Assembly: GCF_001690705.1 (NCBI RefSeq) | Contig: NZ_LZGK01000013.1 | Coordinates: 682,001-746,000, forward strand | Direction: 5' to 3' | DNA from: Gilliamella sp. wkB178 | Lineage (GTDB): Bacteria > Pseudomonadota > Gammaproteobacteria > Enterobacterales > Orbaceae | DNA: 64,000 bases | Shown here: positions 1 through 9,311 of the stretch, piece after piece | Numbering within the stretch: the stretch's first letter is position 1 | Layout of the letters: each line of letters begins with the position of its first letter | Position numbers and translations under genes: made by a program | The notes under the pieces: generated by a model | Database searches by the model: none | Seen by the model: the letters and a program-made list of their open reading frames with translations, nothing else | Told to the model about the DNA's origin: nothing

Positions 1-720
1 TGGGTATGGGTACATATAATGTAATCTAACCCAAATCCCCAAACTTGATAACTGTTCGCACAAGGTTTGGATGTTAGTTTTTAATGGCATACCATTCCAA
101 AAATTGATGCGATTATTAATATCAATACCGTAAGCAGAAGTATCTTGGGCAATAACTAGAAGTTCTTTCACACCACTATCAGCTAACCGTTTTGCTTCAT
201 CAAGCACATTACCAATAGGGCGACTACACATATCACCACGAAGTGATGGAATAATACAAAAGGTACAACGATGATTACAGCCTTCGGAGATTTTTAAATA
301 GGCATAATGTTTAGGTGTTAATTTGACCCCTTGCTCGGGTACTAAACTAGTAAACGGATTATAAGCCGGTTTAGGTGCATATTTATTCACATGGCTGAGT
401 ACCGCTTCGTAGCTATGCGGTCCTGATATTTCAAGCACTTTGGGGTGCACTTTACGGATTTGATCTTGTTTAGCACCAAGGCAACCAGTCACAATTACTT
501 TTCCATTTTCATTTAATGCTTCGCCGATTGCTTCTAACGATTCTTGTACAGCACTATCAATAAAGCCACAAGTATTAACAATGACCAGATCAGCATTGTC
601 ATAACTTGGTACCACTTGATAACCTTGAGTGCGTAGTTCAGTTAAAATGCGCTCAGAGTCCACTAAATTTTTAGGACAACCAAGGCTCACAAATCCAATT
701 GTTGGGGATGACATATTCAT
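1..720 (-). CDS. rimO: Ribosomal protein S12 methylthiotransferase RimO (5' part; 3' end outside window)
   Basis: The reverse strand encodes an open N-terminal 240 residues beginning [18 protein letters not shown]. RimO is a radical-SAM enzyme that methylthiolates an aspartate of ribosomal protein S12. Visible are the three N-terminal cysteines of the MTTase domain (about residues 15, 51 and 80) and the radical-SAM motif [10 protein letters not shown] near residue 150, which binds the 4Fe-4S cluster. The wording is very close to the E. coli protein throughout, including a segment ending [10 protein letters not shown] second ATG lies two codons downstream of the chosen start (complement of 712-714). 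The gene runs off the left edge of the window, so the C-terminal TRAM domain is not seen. Confidence 0.95.
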   Translation of the reverse strand, partial: MNMSSPTIGFVSLGCPKNLVDSERILTELRTQGYQVVPSYDNADLVIVNTCGFIDSAVQESLEAIGEALNENGKVIVTGCLGAKQDQIRKVHPKVLEISGPHSYEAVLSHVNKYAPKPAYNPFTSLVPEQGVKLTPKHYAYLKISEGCNHRCTFCIIPSLRGDMCSRPIGNVLDEAKRLADSGVKELLVIAQDTSAYGIDINNRINFWNGMPLKTNIQTLCEQLSSLGIWVRLHYMYPYP

Positions 721-970
721 ATTATTTATAATAGTGTTTTATCGTTATTGAGGTATGTTGAGAAATCAATAAAATCAATTAAGAAGTTAATTTAACATTA
801 ATATTTTAGCATAGATAACCTAGTTTGAAATATAGTATTTTATACTTAGCTATTAAAAAGATGAATGTAAAATCAATATGAAATTGGTTGTTTTTACTTC
901 TAATGATCTGCCTAATATTACAATTAAGTTTAGTCGATTTTATAAAATTAAAATCGAAAATAAATCTCAA

Positions 971-1192
971 TTAGAGATGTTCGTGATCTATTTTAAATTT
1001 TATATATTCAACAGCATCCTCTAAATAATTAAAATTTGCTATATAGTATAATGTAGTGGGTGTTTGTAAGGATATATAATTATTATCTTCATCATCACAG
1101 TCAATGATGTAGCACAAAGGGGGTAACTCTACTTCATGATCATCAGGTGTAGTTCGAATATAAATTGGGACAATGTAGTTTATCGTTATCAT
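971..1192 (-). CDS. Small hypothetical protein (73 aa)
   Basis: Acidic 73-residue open frame starting MITINYIVPIYIR and ending FKIDHEHL. No signal peptide, membrane segment or recognised motif is visible. Base composition resembles the surrounding AT-rich DNA. It sits between rimO and a tRNA-Val fragment, in a patch with several broken genes, so it may be accessory. I do not recognise the family; chance survival of an open frame in AT-rich DNA cannot be excluded. Confidence 0.4.
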   Translation of the reverse strand: MITINYIVPIYIRTTPDDHEVELPPLCYIIDCDDEDNNYISLQTPTTLYYIANFNYLEDAVEYIKFKIDHEHL

Positions 1193-1346
1193 ATTTAGAA
1201 TAATTGATTTGAGTTTATTTATAATAATCTAATTTGTAAGGATAGCAAGTTACAGAATTTAACCACAAAAATTGTCTCTATAGAGACGGCATATGGTTTG
1301 AATAAAACTTGATTAAATTAAAGATTATTTTATAAATAATTCAGGA

Positions 1347-1392
1347 TGGTACGCCCGGGTGGACTCGAACCACTGACCCCCACCATGTCAAG
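1347..1392 (-). other. 3' fragment of tRNA-Val(GAC), probable attachment-site scar
   Basis: Read on the minus strand, this 46-base stretch matches the 3' half of a bacterial tRNA-Val: anticodon loop with GAC, a GGTGG anticodon arm strand, variable loop, T-arm (GGTTCGAGTCC) and the 3' CCA. Upstream of the anticodon loop the match stops abruptly and no 5' half exists. Fragments that begin in the anticodon loop and keep the 3' end are the usual duplicate left when a tyrosine-recombinase element integrates at a tRNA gene. The intact partner and an integrase are not in the window. Confidence 0.75.
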
Positions 1393-1420
1393 AACACCGA
1401 TCTATATTGAATTTAAGAGA

Positions 1421-1445
1421 AAGCCTCAATTAAGAGGCTTTTTTG
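1421..1445 (+). terminator. Rho-independent terminator
   Basis: Stem AAGCCTC / GAGGCTT with a 6-base loop followed by a run of Ts. It lies just beyond the tRNA fragment and ahead of the broken gene at 1549. Confidence 0.6.
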
Positions 1446-1548
1446 TTTTTCTGTAAAATTTAATAGCATCAAAAAAATTAAACATTCTTGATATTTTTCT
1501 ACATTATTTTTGTTATCATCAGGCATAATTGTCCTAAAGGTAATGAAT

Positions 1549-2375
1549 ATGAAAAAATATTGTTAATCCTCTTAATTATTCCTTGTATTGTTTTTGCTGC
1601 GGATAAACAGAAATTATCAGACTAAGAAATTAAAGAAAAAATTATTGGCAAATGGAATATGTATGAAATTGGTCGTGAAGCTAATATTCTTACTTTTTAC
1701 GATAATGGGACAGTTACTTTAAAGTCTTATATTTGTGATAATGATGCAAAAAAAGCATTATATAATGGCGAAACTATTAAACAATATAAAATAGAAGATG
1801 GAATTATATACATAGGGCAATTATCAATTAAAGATGGATTCGTTAGTAAGCTAAAAGTAGAGAATGTAGAAAATTCCGCATTAAAACTTATCTATGACAT
1901 GCCAGGTTATTCTTACAATAAAATAGAAATTAATTACCTTAATACTACCAATAAAGATACTTTGCCTTTTTGTAAATATTCCAAAGAAAATCCTTTTAGT
2001 AATCAGATTGATATGCAAAAACTTCAAGCCGATTTGAATTTATTACAGGATAATATAATAGAAAGCTTTAAAAAAATAATTCCTAAGGATTTAGATGAAT
2101 ATACTATATTGCAAGATGTTTATAAAAAAAATAATGAATTATTCTATAAAATAAGCGTGAAAAAATATTCAAAAGGTAACTTTAGTGATGAAATACTTGA
2201 AGCTTTCTTAAAAGTATCAGCAGTTGATAAATACTGTAATATAGATGAATCAACACCTAAAATACTCCAACAATTAAAAATGATATTTCCTAATGGGGTG
2301 TCTTATATGTTTTCTTTTGAAGATGAAAAGCCGTTTGTAATTCATATGGATAAGAGCAGTTGTCCAAAACAATAA
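1549..2375 (+). pseudogene. Broken gene for a secreted protein of unknown function
   Basis: An intact open frame of 238 codons runs from 1659 to 2375 (MYEIGREANILTFYDNG...), but its natural N-terminus appears just upstream in damaged form. ATG at 1549 starts MKK, then a one-base frame change is needed to continue into a hydrophobic signal-peptide-like stretch (LLILLIIPCIVFAAD), and an in-frame TAA at 1624 separates that from EIKEKIIGKWNMYEIG. Together they would make a secreted protein of about 270 residues. I do not recognise the family. With the neighbouring endA-like relic it indicates gene decay; reinitiation at 1659 without a signal peptide is possible but seems non-functional. Confidence 0.6.
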
Positions 2376-2427
2376 AATACGTTAGCCAGAGTTAAAAAAT
2401 TAGACTTTTTACTACATAAATGGACTT

Positions 2428-3105
2428 ATGAAAAAGCTACTTGTTACTCTATTGTTTATCTCTTTATTTGCTCACTTAGTACAAAACTTTAATATAGTTA
2501 AAATTAAATTAAATCAGTTATATAAATCAAATCCTGAAGAATCTATATCTTATCGTGGTTGTGAGTTTTCATAGGCAGGTAAAAAAGGCGATGTTGATTT
2601 CAGCAAATGCGGATATAAGCCAAGAAAGAATTTAAACAGAGCGTCTCGTATAGAATGGTAGCATGTAATGCCTGCTGAAAATTTTGGGCGTCATCTACAA
2701 TGTTGGCGAGATGGTGGGCATAAAGAGTGTAAAAAGGATGCCAAGTTTAATGAAATGGAAGGAGATATGTACAATCTCCAACCGTCTATTGGCGAAGTTA
2801 ACGACGACCGTTATAATTTCAGATACTCTCAATTTACTAATGAATTCACACAGTACGGACAATGCAAAACCACAATAGATTTTAAAGATAGAAAATTTCG
2901 ACCGAGAAAAGAAATTCGTGGCGTTATAGCTCGCACTTATTTCTACATGTCAGATAAATACAATATCAACCTATCAAAATCAGAACTCAAGCTGATGCAA
3001 GCATAGGATAAATTATACCCACCCGATAAATGAGAATGCGAGCGAAATCAGCAAATTAAACAAATACAGGGTAATAATAAATTTGTTACTCAGCAGTGTA
3101 AATAA
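2428..3105 (+). pseudogene. Endonuclease I (EndA)-like relic with four in-phase stop codons
   Basis: From ATG 2428 to TAA 3103-3105 the same frame encodes a full-length relative of the periplasmic DNase EndA: signal-peptide-like start (MKKLLVTLLFISLFAHL), then RGCEF, GKKGDVDFSKCGY, HVMPAENFGRHLQCWRDGG, MYNLQPSIGEVNDDR, GVIARTYFYMSDKYN and ECERNQQIKQIQGNN. Four internal stops interrupt it: TAG at 2572, TAG at 2659, TAG at 3004 and TGA at 3031. By comparison with EndA as I remember it, three replace conserved tryptophans and one a glutamate. There are no frameshifts. The longest uninterrupted piece is 112 codons (2668 to the TAG at 3004). Most simply a young pseudogene. Confidence 0.8.
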
Positions 3106-3202
3106 GCCGTTGGAATTAGGTTTTTGTAAAAGTTAAATTTCTTCCTTTAAAATTGATTATATATTATTCTGTAAATTCCCTTTTAGGAATGAGAATATAT
3201 TG

Positions 3203-3814
3203 ATGCATAGATTATTAAAATCACTATTTCTTATTGCGTTTACCTTATTTATTGTATCGTGTACGTACGAAGATTTTGTAACAATACAGATAGATGAAAA
3301 AAGGGTTAAATTTTTAGCAAAGAGTCATTTTTATTCTGTGGTAGAGCCTAAAGGTAATCAACCAAGAGCTAGAATTACTGTTATTAAGGTGGGTTCTGAT
3401 GACTTTAATGCACGAGGTTTAGTTATATATGATGAAAACAATAAATATGATTCAGGACATTTAGTCCCTTATCGATTTGGTGATAGAGGTGTGGTTCCTG
3501 AAACTTCAGATATTCATGGAGTATCTGTTCCAGATGACTATCTAAAACCATTAAACCAAATTAATATTGTGCCTGACAAACCATTTATTTTTGATGTGTC
3601 TGTGACTAGATATCACGAAATAAACTCAGCCATCTGTAAGTGGGATAATACAAAATTATTTTTTGTACCTAAAAGAGATAATGATTATTTGTTATCTATT
3701 GGTATTAAACCTTTGCAAGAAAAAAAATACCTTTGCATATTGAGACTACAAGAATGGGATAAGAAGGCAAAAGAATATAAAAACACGCCTTTTATGCTGT
3801 ATCCAGAAAAATAG
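3203..3814 (+). CDS. Putative lipoprotein of unknown function
   Basis: About 203 residues starting MHRLLKSLFLIAFTLFIVSC; the ATG at 3203 is preferred over the TTG one codon earlier, with GGAATGAGAA upstream as a weak ribosome site. The charged start, hydrophobic core and lipobox-like FIVSC predict signal peptidase II cleavage before Cys19 or Cys20 and membrane anchoring. The rest is soluble, contains two further cysteines and ends FMLYPEK. No family recognised. It is followed by a clear terminator and sits in the decayed accessory patch. Confidence 0.6.
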   Translation: MHRLLKSLFLIAFTLFIVSCTYEDFVTIQIDEKRVKFLAKSHFYSVVEPKGNQPRARITVIKVGSDDFNARGLVIYDENNKYDSGHLVPYRFGDRGVVPETSDIHGVSVPDDYLKPLNQINIVPDKPFIFDVSVTRYHEINSAICKWDNTKLFFVPKRDNDYLLSIGIKPLQEKKYLCILRLQEWDKKAKEYKNTPFMLYPEK

Positions 3815-3835
3815 TAAATTTAATATGATATTTCA

Positions 3836-3858
3836 AGCCGCTCTCGAAGCGGTTTTTT
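3836..3858 (+). terminator. Rho-independent terminator after the lipoprotein gene
   Basis: Stem CCGCT / AGCGG with a 5-base loop followed by six Ts, 22 bases past the stop codon at 3814. Confidence 0.75.
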
Positions 3859-4077
3859 ATACCTAAATTTTGATTATTCACTCAACATCAAATCGATAGC
3901 AATGCTAGACACACTCAAGAGCGTTACTCAATAGCTAGTACGCTGCTATTTTTTAAACAACCTCATTATCACTATCAAAATTCATAATGACTCTTGTCAT
4001 ATTACTAAGTTATGTTTCATTTGTTATGAATTGTATTTAACTATATAATTTAACTAAATATTATTTAAAGGATTCTT

Positions 4078-4428
4078 ATGAAGATTTTAAAAAAACTTGT
4101 CACAGGTGAGCTTAGTTTAGTTATTACATTTTGGGGTTGGCTTGTTTTAGGTAACATTATTTTAGCTATAATTGTTAATGTTTTATTTTCTACAATCACG
4201 CAGCCAAACCCAAAAGTGATGGCAGTTGTTATTATAGTTATTTTATTAATTAAATTTATTATAGCGGGTATGGTTACTTCGGGTATTTTCTTTATATTAC
4301 GCAATAAAAAAATTACTGTTTGGGGAGTTATTGCCTTCATTTTGGCGCTCATTAATTTTATATATGCAATTATTTATGCTGCAGCATGCATTTACGCTAT
4401 TTGTTTTGTAGCTAATATTTATAAATAG
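4078..4428 (+). CDS. Small membrane protein (116 aa), unknown function
   Basis: The protein starts MKILKKLVTGELSLVITFWG and has three hydrophobic segments (about residues 15-38, 47-72 and 80-110), so it should be an inner-membrane protein with three or four helices. ATG 4078 follows AAAGGATTCTT, a plausible ribosome site. The opposite-strand open frame over the same DNA is its shadow. No family is recognised; it is weakly reminiscent of small DUF-type membrane proteins found singly in accessory DNA. Confidence 0.6.
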   Translation: MKILKKLVTGELSLVITFWGWLVLGNIILAIIVNVLFSTITQPNPKVMAVVIIVILLIKFIIAGMVTSGIFFILRNKKITVWGVIAFILALINFIYAIIYAAACIYAICFVANIYK

Positions 4429-4507
4429 ATTGAAGTATTAAGCTATATGTTTAATTAGGTATGCGATAAAGCTAGTCATCAAAAGTAATTAGCAGATAAG
4501 TATTAAA

Positions 4508-4527
4508 ATACCCACATTTGTGGGTAT
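4508..4527. terminator. Hairpin between convergent genes
   Basis: Perfect 8-bp stem ATACCCAC / GTGGGTAT with loop ATTT, between the membrane-protein gene (plus) and the YidD-like gene (minus). T-runs are weak on both sides. Confidence 0.5.
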
Positions 4528-4567
4528 GAATAGTAGAAATTTAATCATAACTACGGTGAAGTGGTTA

Positions 4568-4783
4568 TTATGGATAATCTTTCCCTCCATTAGGAGGTTT
4601 ACATCTTTTTAATCTATCTAATGTCAATTTCCACCCTTTAAGAACACCATATTTTTCAATTGCAAGTAATGCATATTCTGAACAGGATGGTTCAAATCTA
4701 CATGCAGAGCGAATTCGATTGGGGGCTATTGATCTATATAGATATATTAATTTAAAACTAAGCCACTTCACGTCTAAAAACAA
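4568..4783 (-). CDS. YidD-family protein (membrane protein insertion efficiency factor-like)
   Basis: The 71-residue protein contains the family hallmarks RSACRFEPSCSEYA (about residues 25-38) and LKRCKPPNGGKDYP at the C-terminus, with the LTLDRLKRC helix between. YidD is a small peripheral inner-membrane protein that assists YidC-dependent insertion and is normally encoded between rnpA and yidC. Here it is away from that locus and overlaps the upstream minus-strand gene by 26 bases, so it is a paralogue in accessory DNA, not the housekeeping copy. Assignment to the family is secure; its actual job here is unknown. Confidence 0.8.
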   Translation of the reverse strand: MFLDVKWLSFKLIYLYRSIAPNRIRSACRFEPSCSEYALLAIEKYGVLKGWKLTLDRLKRCKPPNGGKDYP

Positions 4784-5003
4784 TCACGTAATAAAGAGAA
4801 TATTCTTCTTTTTTACCAAAAAGAGAAGCAAGACAGCCAGGAGAAGTGGATACTCCAATACTTTCAACGCTAACAAATTCCCAATTATCTTTGGCTTTAG
4901 CATTTATAATTTCAAGCAAATATGCACCTGCTTCATTACCTTTATCTTTTTTCCCCACATTAATATTTGGTGGAACTTGGACTGTCTCATAAATGTAACT
5001 CAC
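4758..5003 (-). CDS. Small conserved hypothetical protein (81 aa), DUF4177-like
   Basis: The sequence runs MSYIYETVQVPPNI ... AGAYLLEIINAKAKDNWEFVSVESIGVSTSPGCLASLFG ... YYVIVFRREV. The pattern of a Tyr-rich start, a helix ending in NWEFVSVE and a final strand VIVFRR resembles DUF4177-type small proteins. The ATG follows AAAGGAGAACACAGTG, a good ribosome site. It overlaps the start of the YidD-like gene, so the two are probably translated as a pair from one message. Confidence 0.65.
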   Translation of the reverse strand: MSYIYETVQVPPNINVGKKDKGNEAGAYLLEIINAKAKDNWEFVSVESIGVSTSPGCLASLFGKKEEYSLYYVIVFRREVA

Positions 5004-5210
5004 TGTGTTCTCCTTTCATTATATTGTTATAAATTGAGTTTGTAATGTTAAGATAAATTTCTTATTTATGAATATCTCATTTATTTAACGATATGACTTT
5101 TATGCATTTTAATCCTAAAATTTTCCAAAATACAGGATTGTTTGCATTTAAATGAATAAATGCAGATTGCATGCTTTTTTATTATTAGTTGCACGTAACT
5201 AATCTTTTAT

Positions 5211-5495
5211 CTAATTAACTTCGGGAAAGCTGTCAACATACTTAATTTTGAAATCAAGGAAGAAATCTACAAATTTTATTTTATAATCTGGAAAACTATC
5301 TACGAACTTCCATTTCCCGGTACTATCAGCAAAAGACTTCACTTTTTGGACTTTTAAATCAGCAAACGAATCGACTACTTGAACTTTATAATCAGAAAAA
5401 AATCAACAACTTTAATTTTCCCATATATTTTGACACATCCACTTTTGCTACAACCATAAATGGAACAAAAATTATATAAAATATGATTTTTTCAT
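5211..5495 (-). pseudogene. Frameshifted relic of a small repetitive protein (VDSF repeats)
   Basis: The reverse strand of 5211-5410 encodes a periodic sequence with the recurring pattern K-V/F-V-D-S-F-x-D, for example GKWKFVDSFPDYKIKFVDFF and DFKIKYVDSFPEVN before TAG. Upstream, a run of seven Ts appears to have lost a base: restoring one base joins KIKVVDFF to SDYKVQVVDSFADLKVQ. Further upstream the frame changes again before an ATG AAA AAA start at 5495. I recall a conserved family of small secreted proteins with this VDSF(P/A)D pattern but cannot name it. It is non-functional as it stands. Confidence 0.5.
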
Positions 5496-5780
5496 AATGA
5501 ACACACTTAAGTTAACCTAATTTATACTGTTAATATCTTAATTCAGCTATACAGCCATTTATTAGCAATCCCAAAAATTAAGTCTTTTTTGATTTAAACC
5601 ACTATCAACGATTTTAACTCAGAGGCAAAAAATAATACATAAATTATAAAGTAACTTATTGGATGTTTTAGATAACAGGCTGTGATTGCTAGCTGTTTAG
5701 GATAAGAAATGAGGATTTTAATAGAAGATCAAAGTTAGGTTGGACCTAACTTTGATTGGTAAATATCATTTTTAATTAGA

Positions 5781-8084
5781 TTAAAAGTCGATATCTAGAC
5801 CCAATTGGAATGTTCGACCCGGAGCGGTAAACATTTCAAGGTATTTATGATCTGAGGTACGGTATAATTTGTTATTACTTAGGTAATCCCAATATTTTTG
5901 GTTGGTAAGATTATAAATACCACCACTTAATTTGACATTTTTAGTAAAGTTAACATAACCGGTTAAATCAACAATACCGTGGCCAGCGATTCTAAAATAC
6001 TCATCATTTGAATCAGTAATTGGTTTACCATCATTATTATAAGAATTACGATTAGTAGACTCAGCTTTTTTACCTTTTTGGAAGGTTGACATTAATGAAA
6101 CGCCATAGAGTTTACTTGGATCATCCCATGCTAAACCAATAGTTGTTTTCATCGGTGCTATTGAGTCCATTTCGACATATTTATCGCCTAAATAACTTGA
6201 TTTAGATTTACCTTGGTTATAACCAATTGCGAATCTGGCGCTTAAACCATTAACTGATTCAAACCAAGTACCAAGGTTAAATTCACTGGTTAATTCAGCA
6301 CCATAGATATAGGCTTTGTCACGATTTTCTGCTTGATACACTAAGCGATTACCTGTGCCGATAAAGTTTTTGCGATAACGGGTGTAGGCAATGAAATCTT
6401 TATATTTATTATAAAATGCAGCAGATGAGAAGGTAATACCTTGAGTTGGCTGACCTTTTAAACCTAATTCAAAATTATCACTTGTTTCGGTTTTTAGATT
6501 AGAATCACCTACCAATAAATACATAGTACTATGTGCTAAATAAGAACCGTATAATTGATTTTGATTTGGCATTTGCGCGCTACGTTTATATTGTAAATAT
6601 GCCGTTAAATTAGGTTTTAAGTCATACATTAATGCTAATGAAGGCAACACTTTGAAATCACTATTGCTATTATACTGTTTACCTAATTGTGAGCCATTTA
6701 CTATTGTGACAGCCATATTTTCAAGGTTACGCGGTTTTGTATTTTGATATATCGCTCTTACACCTGGCACTATATAGTAATTATTGCTATCTTTGATTTT
6801 AAAGCTGATACGATCTTCAAAGAAACCACCTAATTGATAAGTACGGCTATCGGCTTGCGGTTTTGCATAATCGCCATCAGGGAAAATATTGCCATATCTT
6901 GGTTTAGCAGAAGTATAAAATGGCGATTCATCTTTACTCCATTTACCGTTCAGACCAGCACTAATTCTCTGATTATCCAAGTTTTTCAATAAGGTAGTAA
7001 TGAAATTATAAGCTTTAGTATTATAGTGAGTTTGAATATTATAATTACCATTAGCTTTAGAATGTAGATTAGTATCATCATAAAGGTTAGTGCGCTGATA
7101 GTTAAACTGTGTGGTTAGACTATCAATCCAACTGATATCGGTTGGCTGCCATTTATCTTTAATGGCTAAGTTAAGGCGATTGTTTTTACTGCGTTGATGA
7201 TCAGACGATTCAACCATCTTCCCTTTTTGATCCCAGGTATCATAATGCGAATTTTTAGTTTTGCTATTAAAATCAATGGTGGTGTTGAGTAAATGTTCGT
7301 CGGTTATTTGCCAGCCAAATCCAGCAAGTATTGAATTAGAATGCCAATTTTCCGGATAGCTACTAATGGAATCCCCATGATTACGAGTTTGTTGCCCATC
7401 ACGACGGCTTAAAACTAATATACCATTTAGATAATCATCACCACCAGCCATAGTTATACCTTGATGGTAGCTTCTATCGGCACTATCATAATTATTCTGA
7501 AAACCAAAATAACTAGTTTTACCTGGATAGAGATAATAGCTAGCTGTTTTAGTCTGGAATGAAACCGAACCACCTAGTGCATTATTAGCATTACTAACTG
7601 AAGTTGCCCCAGATTGAATATCTACTTTATTGTACATATAAGTATCAATGTAATCGCGACCAATACCATAAGAACCAAATCCTGCTCGTCCTACAGAATT
7701 GACTCGGCCTTGCGCTATCGGTAAAGGCATACCATCAATATCAATTGAAACGCGGTTAGCATCTAAACCACGAATGTTGTAGCCAGTAAAACCACTTCTA
7801 TCCCAACTACTTTTACCACTGCCTGAACCCGAGATACTACCTGGCGCCGAAATAAGTGGTTGATAACGCATAAGTGTACCAAAATTAGTGCCACCATCTC
7901 GGCGGATATCATGTTCGGAAATTTCGGTATTAGTTCCTGGTTGTTTAATGGCTTCATGCGCTGTAACCGTGATGGTATCAATATTTTTATCATCATCAGT
8001 TTGTTCAGTAGCTAAAGCAGGCATTACAAAAGTTAAACCTAATGCTAGGGTACTTGTTTTTTTTAAATTCGTAAAACTAAACAT
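5781..8084 (-). CDS. TonB-dependent outer-membrane heme/hemoglobin receptor
   Basis: This 767-residue protein has a signal peptide (cleavage likely after MPALA, residue 25), a TonB box-like DTITVTAHE at about residues 36-44, a plug domain (YNIRGLDANRVSIDIDGMPLP) and a long barrel ending in a terminal phenylalanine (QLGLDIDF), as usual for outer-membrane barrels. The plug wording matches the hemoglobin/transferrin/lactoferrin receptor family. It would pass heme across the outer membrane using TonB energy. It lies 77 bases downstream of hmuT on the same strand, and the Fur-like box at 9058 precedes the pair, so both are probably iron-repressed. Confidence 0.88.
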   Translation of the reverse strand: MFSFTNLKKTSTLALGLTFVMPALATEQTDDDKNIDTITVTAHEAIKQPGTNTEISEHDIRRDGGTNFGTLMRYQPLISAPGSISGSGSGKSSWDRSGFTGYNIRGLDANRVSIDIDGMPLPIAQGRVNSVGRAGFGSYGIGRDYIDTYMYNKVDIQSGATSVSNANNALGGSVSFQTKTASYYLYPGKTSYFGFQNNYDSADRSYHQGITMAGGDDYLNGILVLSRRDGQQTRNHGDSISSYPENWHSNSILAGFGWQITDEHLLNTTIDFNSKTKNSHYDTWDQKGKMVESSDHQRSKNNRLNLAIKDKWQPTDISWIDSLTTQFNYQRTNLYDDTNLHSKANGNYNIQTHYNTKAYNFITTLLKNLDNQRISAGLNGKWSKDESPFYTSAKPRYGNIFPDGDYAKPQADSRTYQLGGFFEDRISFKIKDSNNYYIVPGVRAIYQNTKPRNLENMAVTIVNGSQLGKQYNSNSDFKVLPSLALMYDLKPNLTAYLQYKRSAQMPNQNQLYGSYLAHSTMYLLVGDSNLKTETSDNFELGLKGQPTQGITFSSAAFYNKYKDFIAYTRYRKNFIGTGNRLVYQAENRDKAYIYGAELTSEFNLGTWFESVNGLSARFAIGYNQGKSKSSYLGDKYVEMDSIAPMKTTIGLAWDDPSKLYGVSLMSTFQKGKKAESTNRNSYNNDGKPITDSNDEYFRIAGHGIVDLTGYVNFTKNVKLSGGIYNLTNQKYWDYLSNNKLYRTSDHKYLEMFTAPGRTFQLGLDIDF

Positions 8085-8161
8085 TTGAATCCTTGTAAAC
8101 GTAATAATTAAATGAATATCTTCAATTGCTTCTTGTTATTAAATAATTAATATTTTTAAAG

Positions 8162-9013
8162 TTATTGTGGATAAAACGCTTGGTAAAGGACTTTAGCCAC
8201 TTCATCAACTCGTGGTCCAATACCAAAGAGGTAACTATCATCAATAGTTACAATCCGGTGATTTTTAAAAGCTGCGGTTTCAGTAACTCCTGGCATCGTA
8301 TTTAATTTATCCATACCACCCATCTCATTAACCGAATGAGTACTAAGTAAGATAACTTCCGGGTTCATTGCAATAAGTGATTCTGGGGTATAGCTTTTAT
8401 AACTATTATGAGTAGCAAGATTTTCACCACCGGCAATATTGATTAACGCATCAGCTGTGGTATTTTTACCTGCTACAGCATTAGTCCCACCCATACTCAT
8501 TAGGAATAATACTTTGGTTTTTTTAGGTTGCTTAGCAATGTTATTTTGGATTTGCGATAAGTTTTGTTGTAGCCGGTTAATTAATTGTTTGCCTTCATTT
8601 TGTTTGTTCAACTTAGTGGCAATTTTGTCGATGTTGCCATACAGTAACTCCAGCGTCCCCGGAACGCGTTGTAAAGCTAAAACATCTACATTAGCTTGTT
8701 TTACTTGGCTTATCACATTTTCAGGTTCGGCATCACTTAACGTAATAAATAGTGAAGGTTTTAGCGATAAAATTCCTTCAATGTTGAGTAATTTCCAATA
8801 ACCGATTTGCGGTAATTGTTTTACTTTTTCTGGATAATTACTTGTTTTATCAACACCTACAACTTCATCTCCAGCGCCAATAGCAAAAACAATTTCAGTT
8901 AAAGATCCTCCGGCAACCACTATTCGTTCATTAGCTGCACTGTAATTAATACAACTATTAAAAGTGAATATTAATAGCAGTAAACTGATTTGAGCAATGA
9001 TTTTATTCTTCAT
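8162..9013 (-). CDS. hmuT: Periplasmic heme-binding protein of ABC importer
   Basis: The 283-residue protein begins with a hydrophobic leader (MKNKIIAQISLLLLIFTFNSC), which could be a lipoprotein signal with Cys21, or a Sec signal cut after SAANE. The mature part opens RIVVAGGSLTEIVFAIGAGDEVVGVDKTSNYP, typical of class III binding proteins of the HmuT/ChuT type. It hands heme from the outer-membrane receptor to the HmuUV importer encoded on the opposite strand at 11938-13716. It is the first gene of a leftward unit with the TonB receptor. Confidence 0.88.
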   Translation of the reverse strand: MKNKIIAQISLLLLIFTFNSCINYSAANERIVVAGGSLTEIVFAIGAGDEVVGVDKTSNYPEKVKQLPQIGYWKLLNIEGILSLKPSLFITLSDAEPENVISQVKQANVDVLALQRVPGTLELLYGNIDKIATKLNKQNEGKQLINRLQQNLSQIQNNIAKQPKKTKVLFLMSMGGTNAVAGKNTTADALINIAGGENLATHNSYKSYTPESLIAMNPEVILLSTHSVNEMGGMDKLNTMPGVTETAAFKNHRIVTIDDSYLFGIGPRVDEVAKVLYQAFYPQ

Positions 9014-9057
9014 TGAATATTTCCTGTGTCCATTTATAAAACGCCTGCTACTATATT

Positions 9058-9076
9058 GAAAATGATAAGCGTTATC
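9058..9076 (-). promoter_or_regulatory. Fur-box-like operator upstream of hmuT
   Basis: The 19 bases GAAAATGATAAGCGTTATC match the classical Fur consensus at 16 of 19 positions. It lies 45 bases upstream of the hmuT start, where it would block the leftward promoter when iron is plentiful. Confidence 0.75.
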
Positions 9077-9241
9077 AACAAAAATTTGCTATGTTTTTAA
9101 AAACTAAGAAGCTTATGAATATTAACAATAAAAAAATCTCTAAATTATTGATGGCGAATAAATAATGTGATTGCGAAACAAATTAAATTTAATATGTTTA
9201 ATAACAAATAGTTAAAAATATATGTATAAAAAAACATTGAT

Positions 9242-9261
9242 AAATGATAATAATTATTATT
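9242..9261 (+). promoter_or_regulatory. Fur-box-like operator upstream of hutW
   Basis: AT-rich palindromic sequence around ATGATAATAATTATTAT, made of the repeated GATAAT-type hexamers that Fur recognises, about 50 bases upstream of hutW. Two separate boxes suit two divergent promoters. Confidence 0.65.
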
Positions 9262-9311
9262 TAATCTTTTAGAATATTAATTTAACTATAGTTGTTTTTG
9301 AAATTGTTGTT

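Noticed and set aside
2684-2878. 64-codon frame overlapping the endA-like relic
   Set aside because: Out-of-frame with the conserved EndA residues; shadow.
4719-5045. Plus-strand 108-codon frame opposite the YidD-like and DUF4177-like genes
   Set aside because: The minus-strand frames carry recognisable family motifs and ribosome sites; this one does not.
8439-8801. Plus-strand open frame opposite hmuT
   Set aside because: Shadow of hmuT, which has family motifs and a signal peptide.
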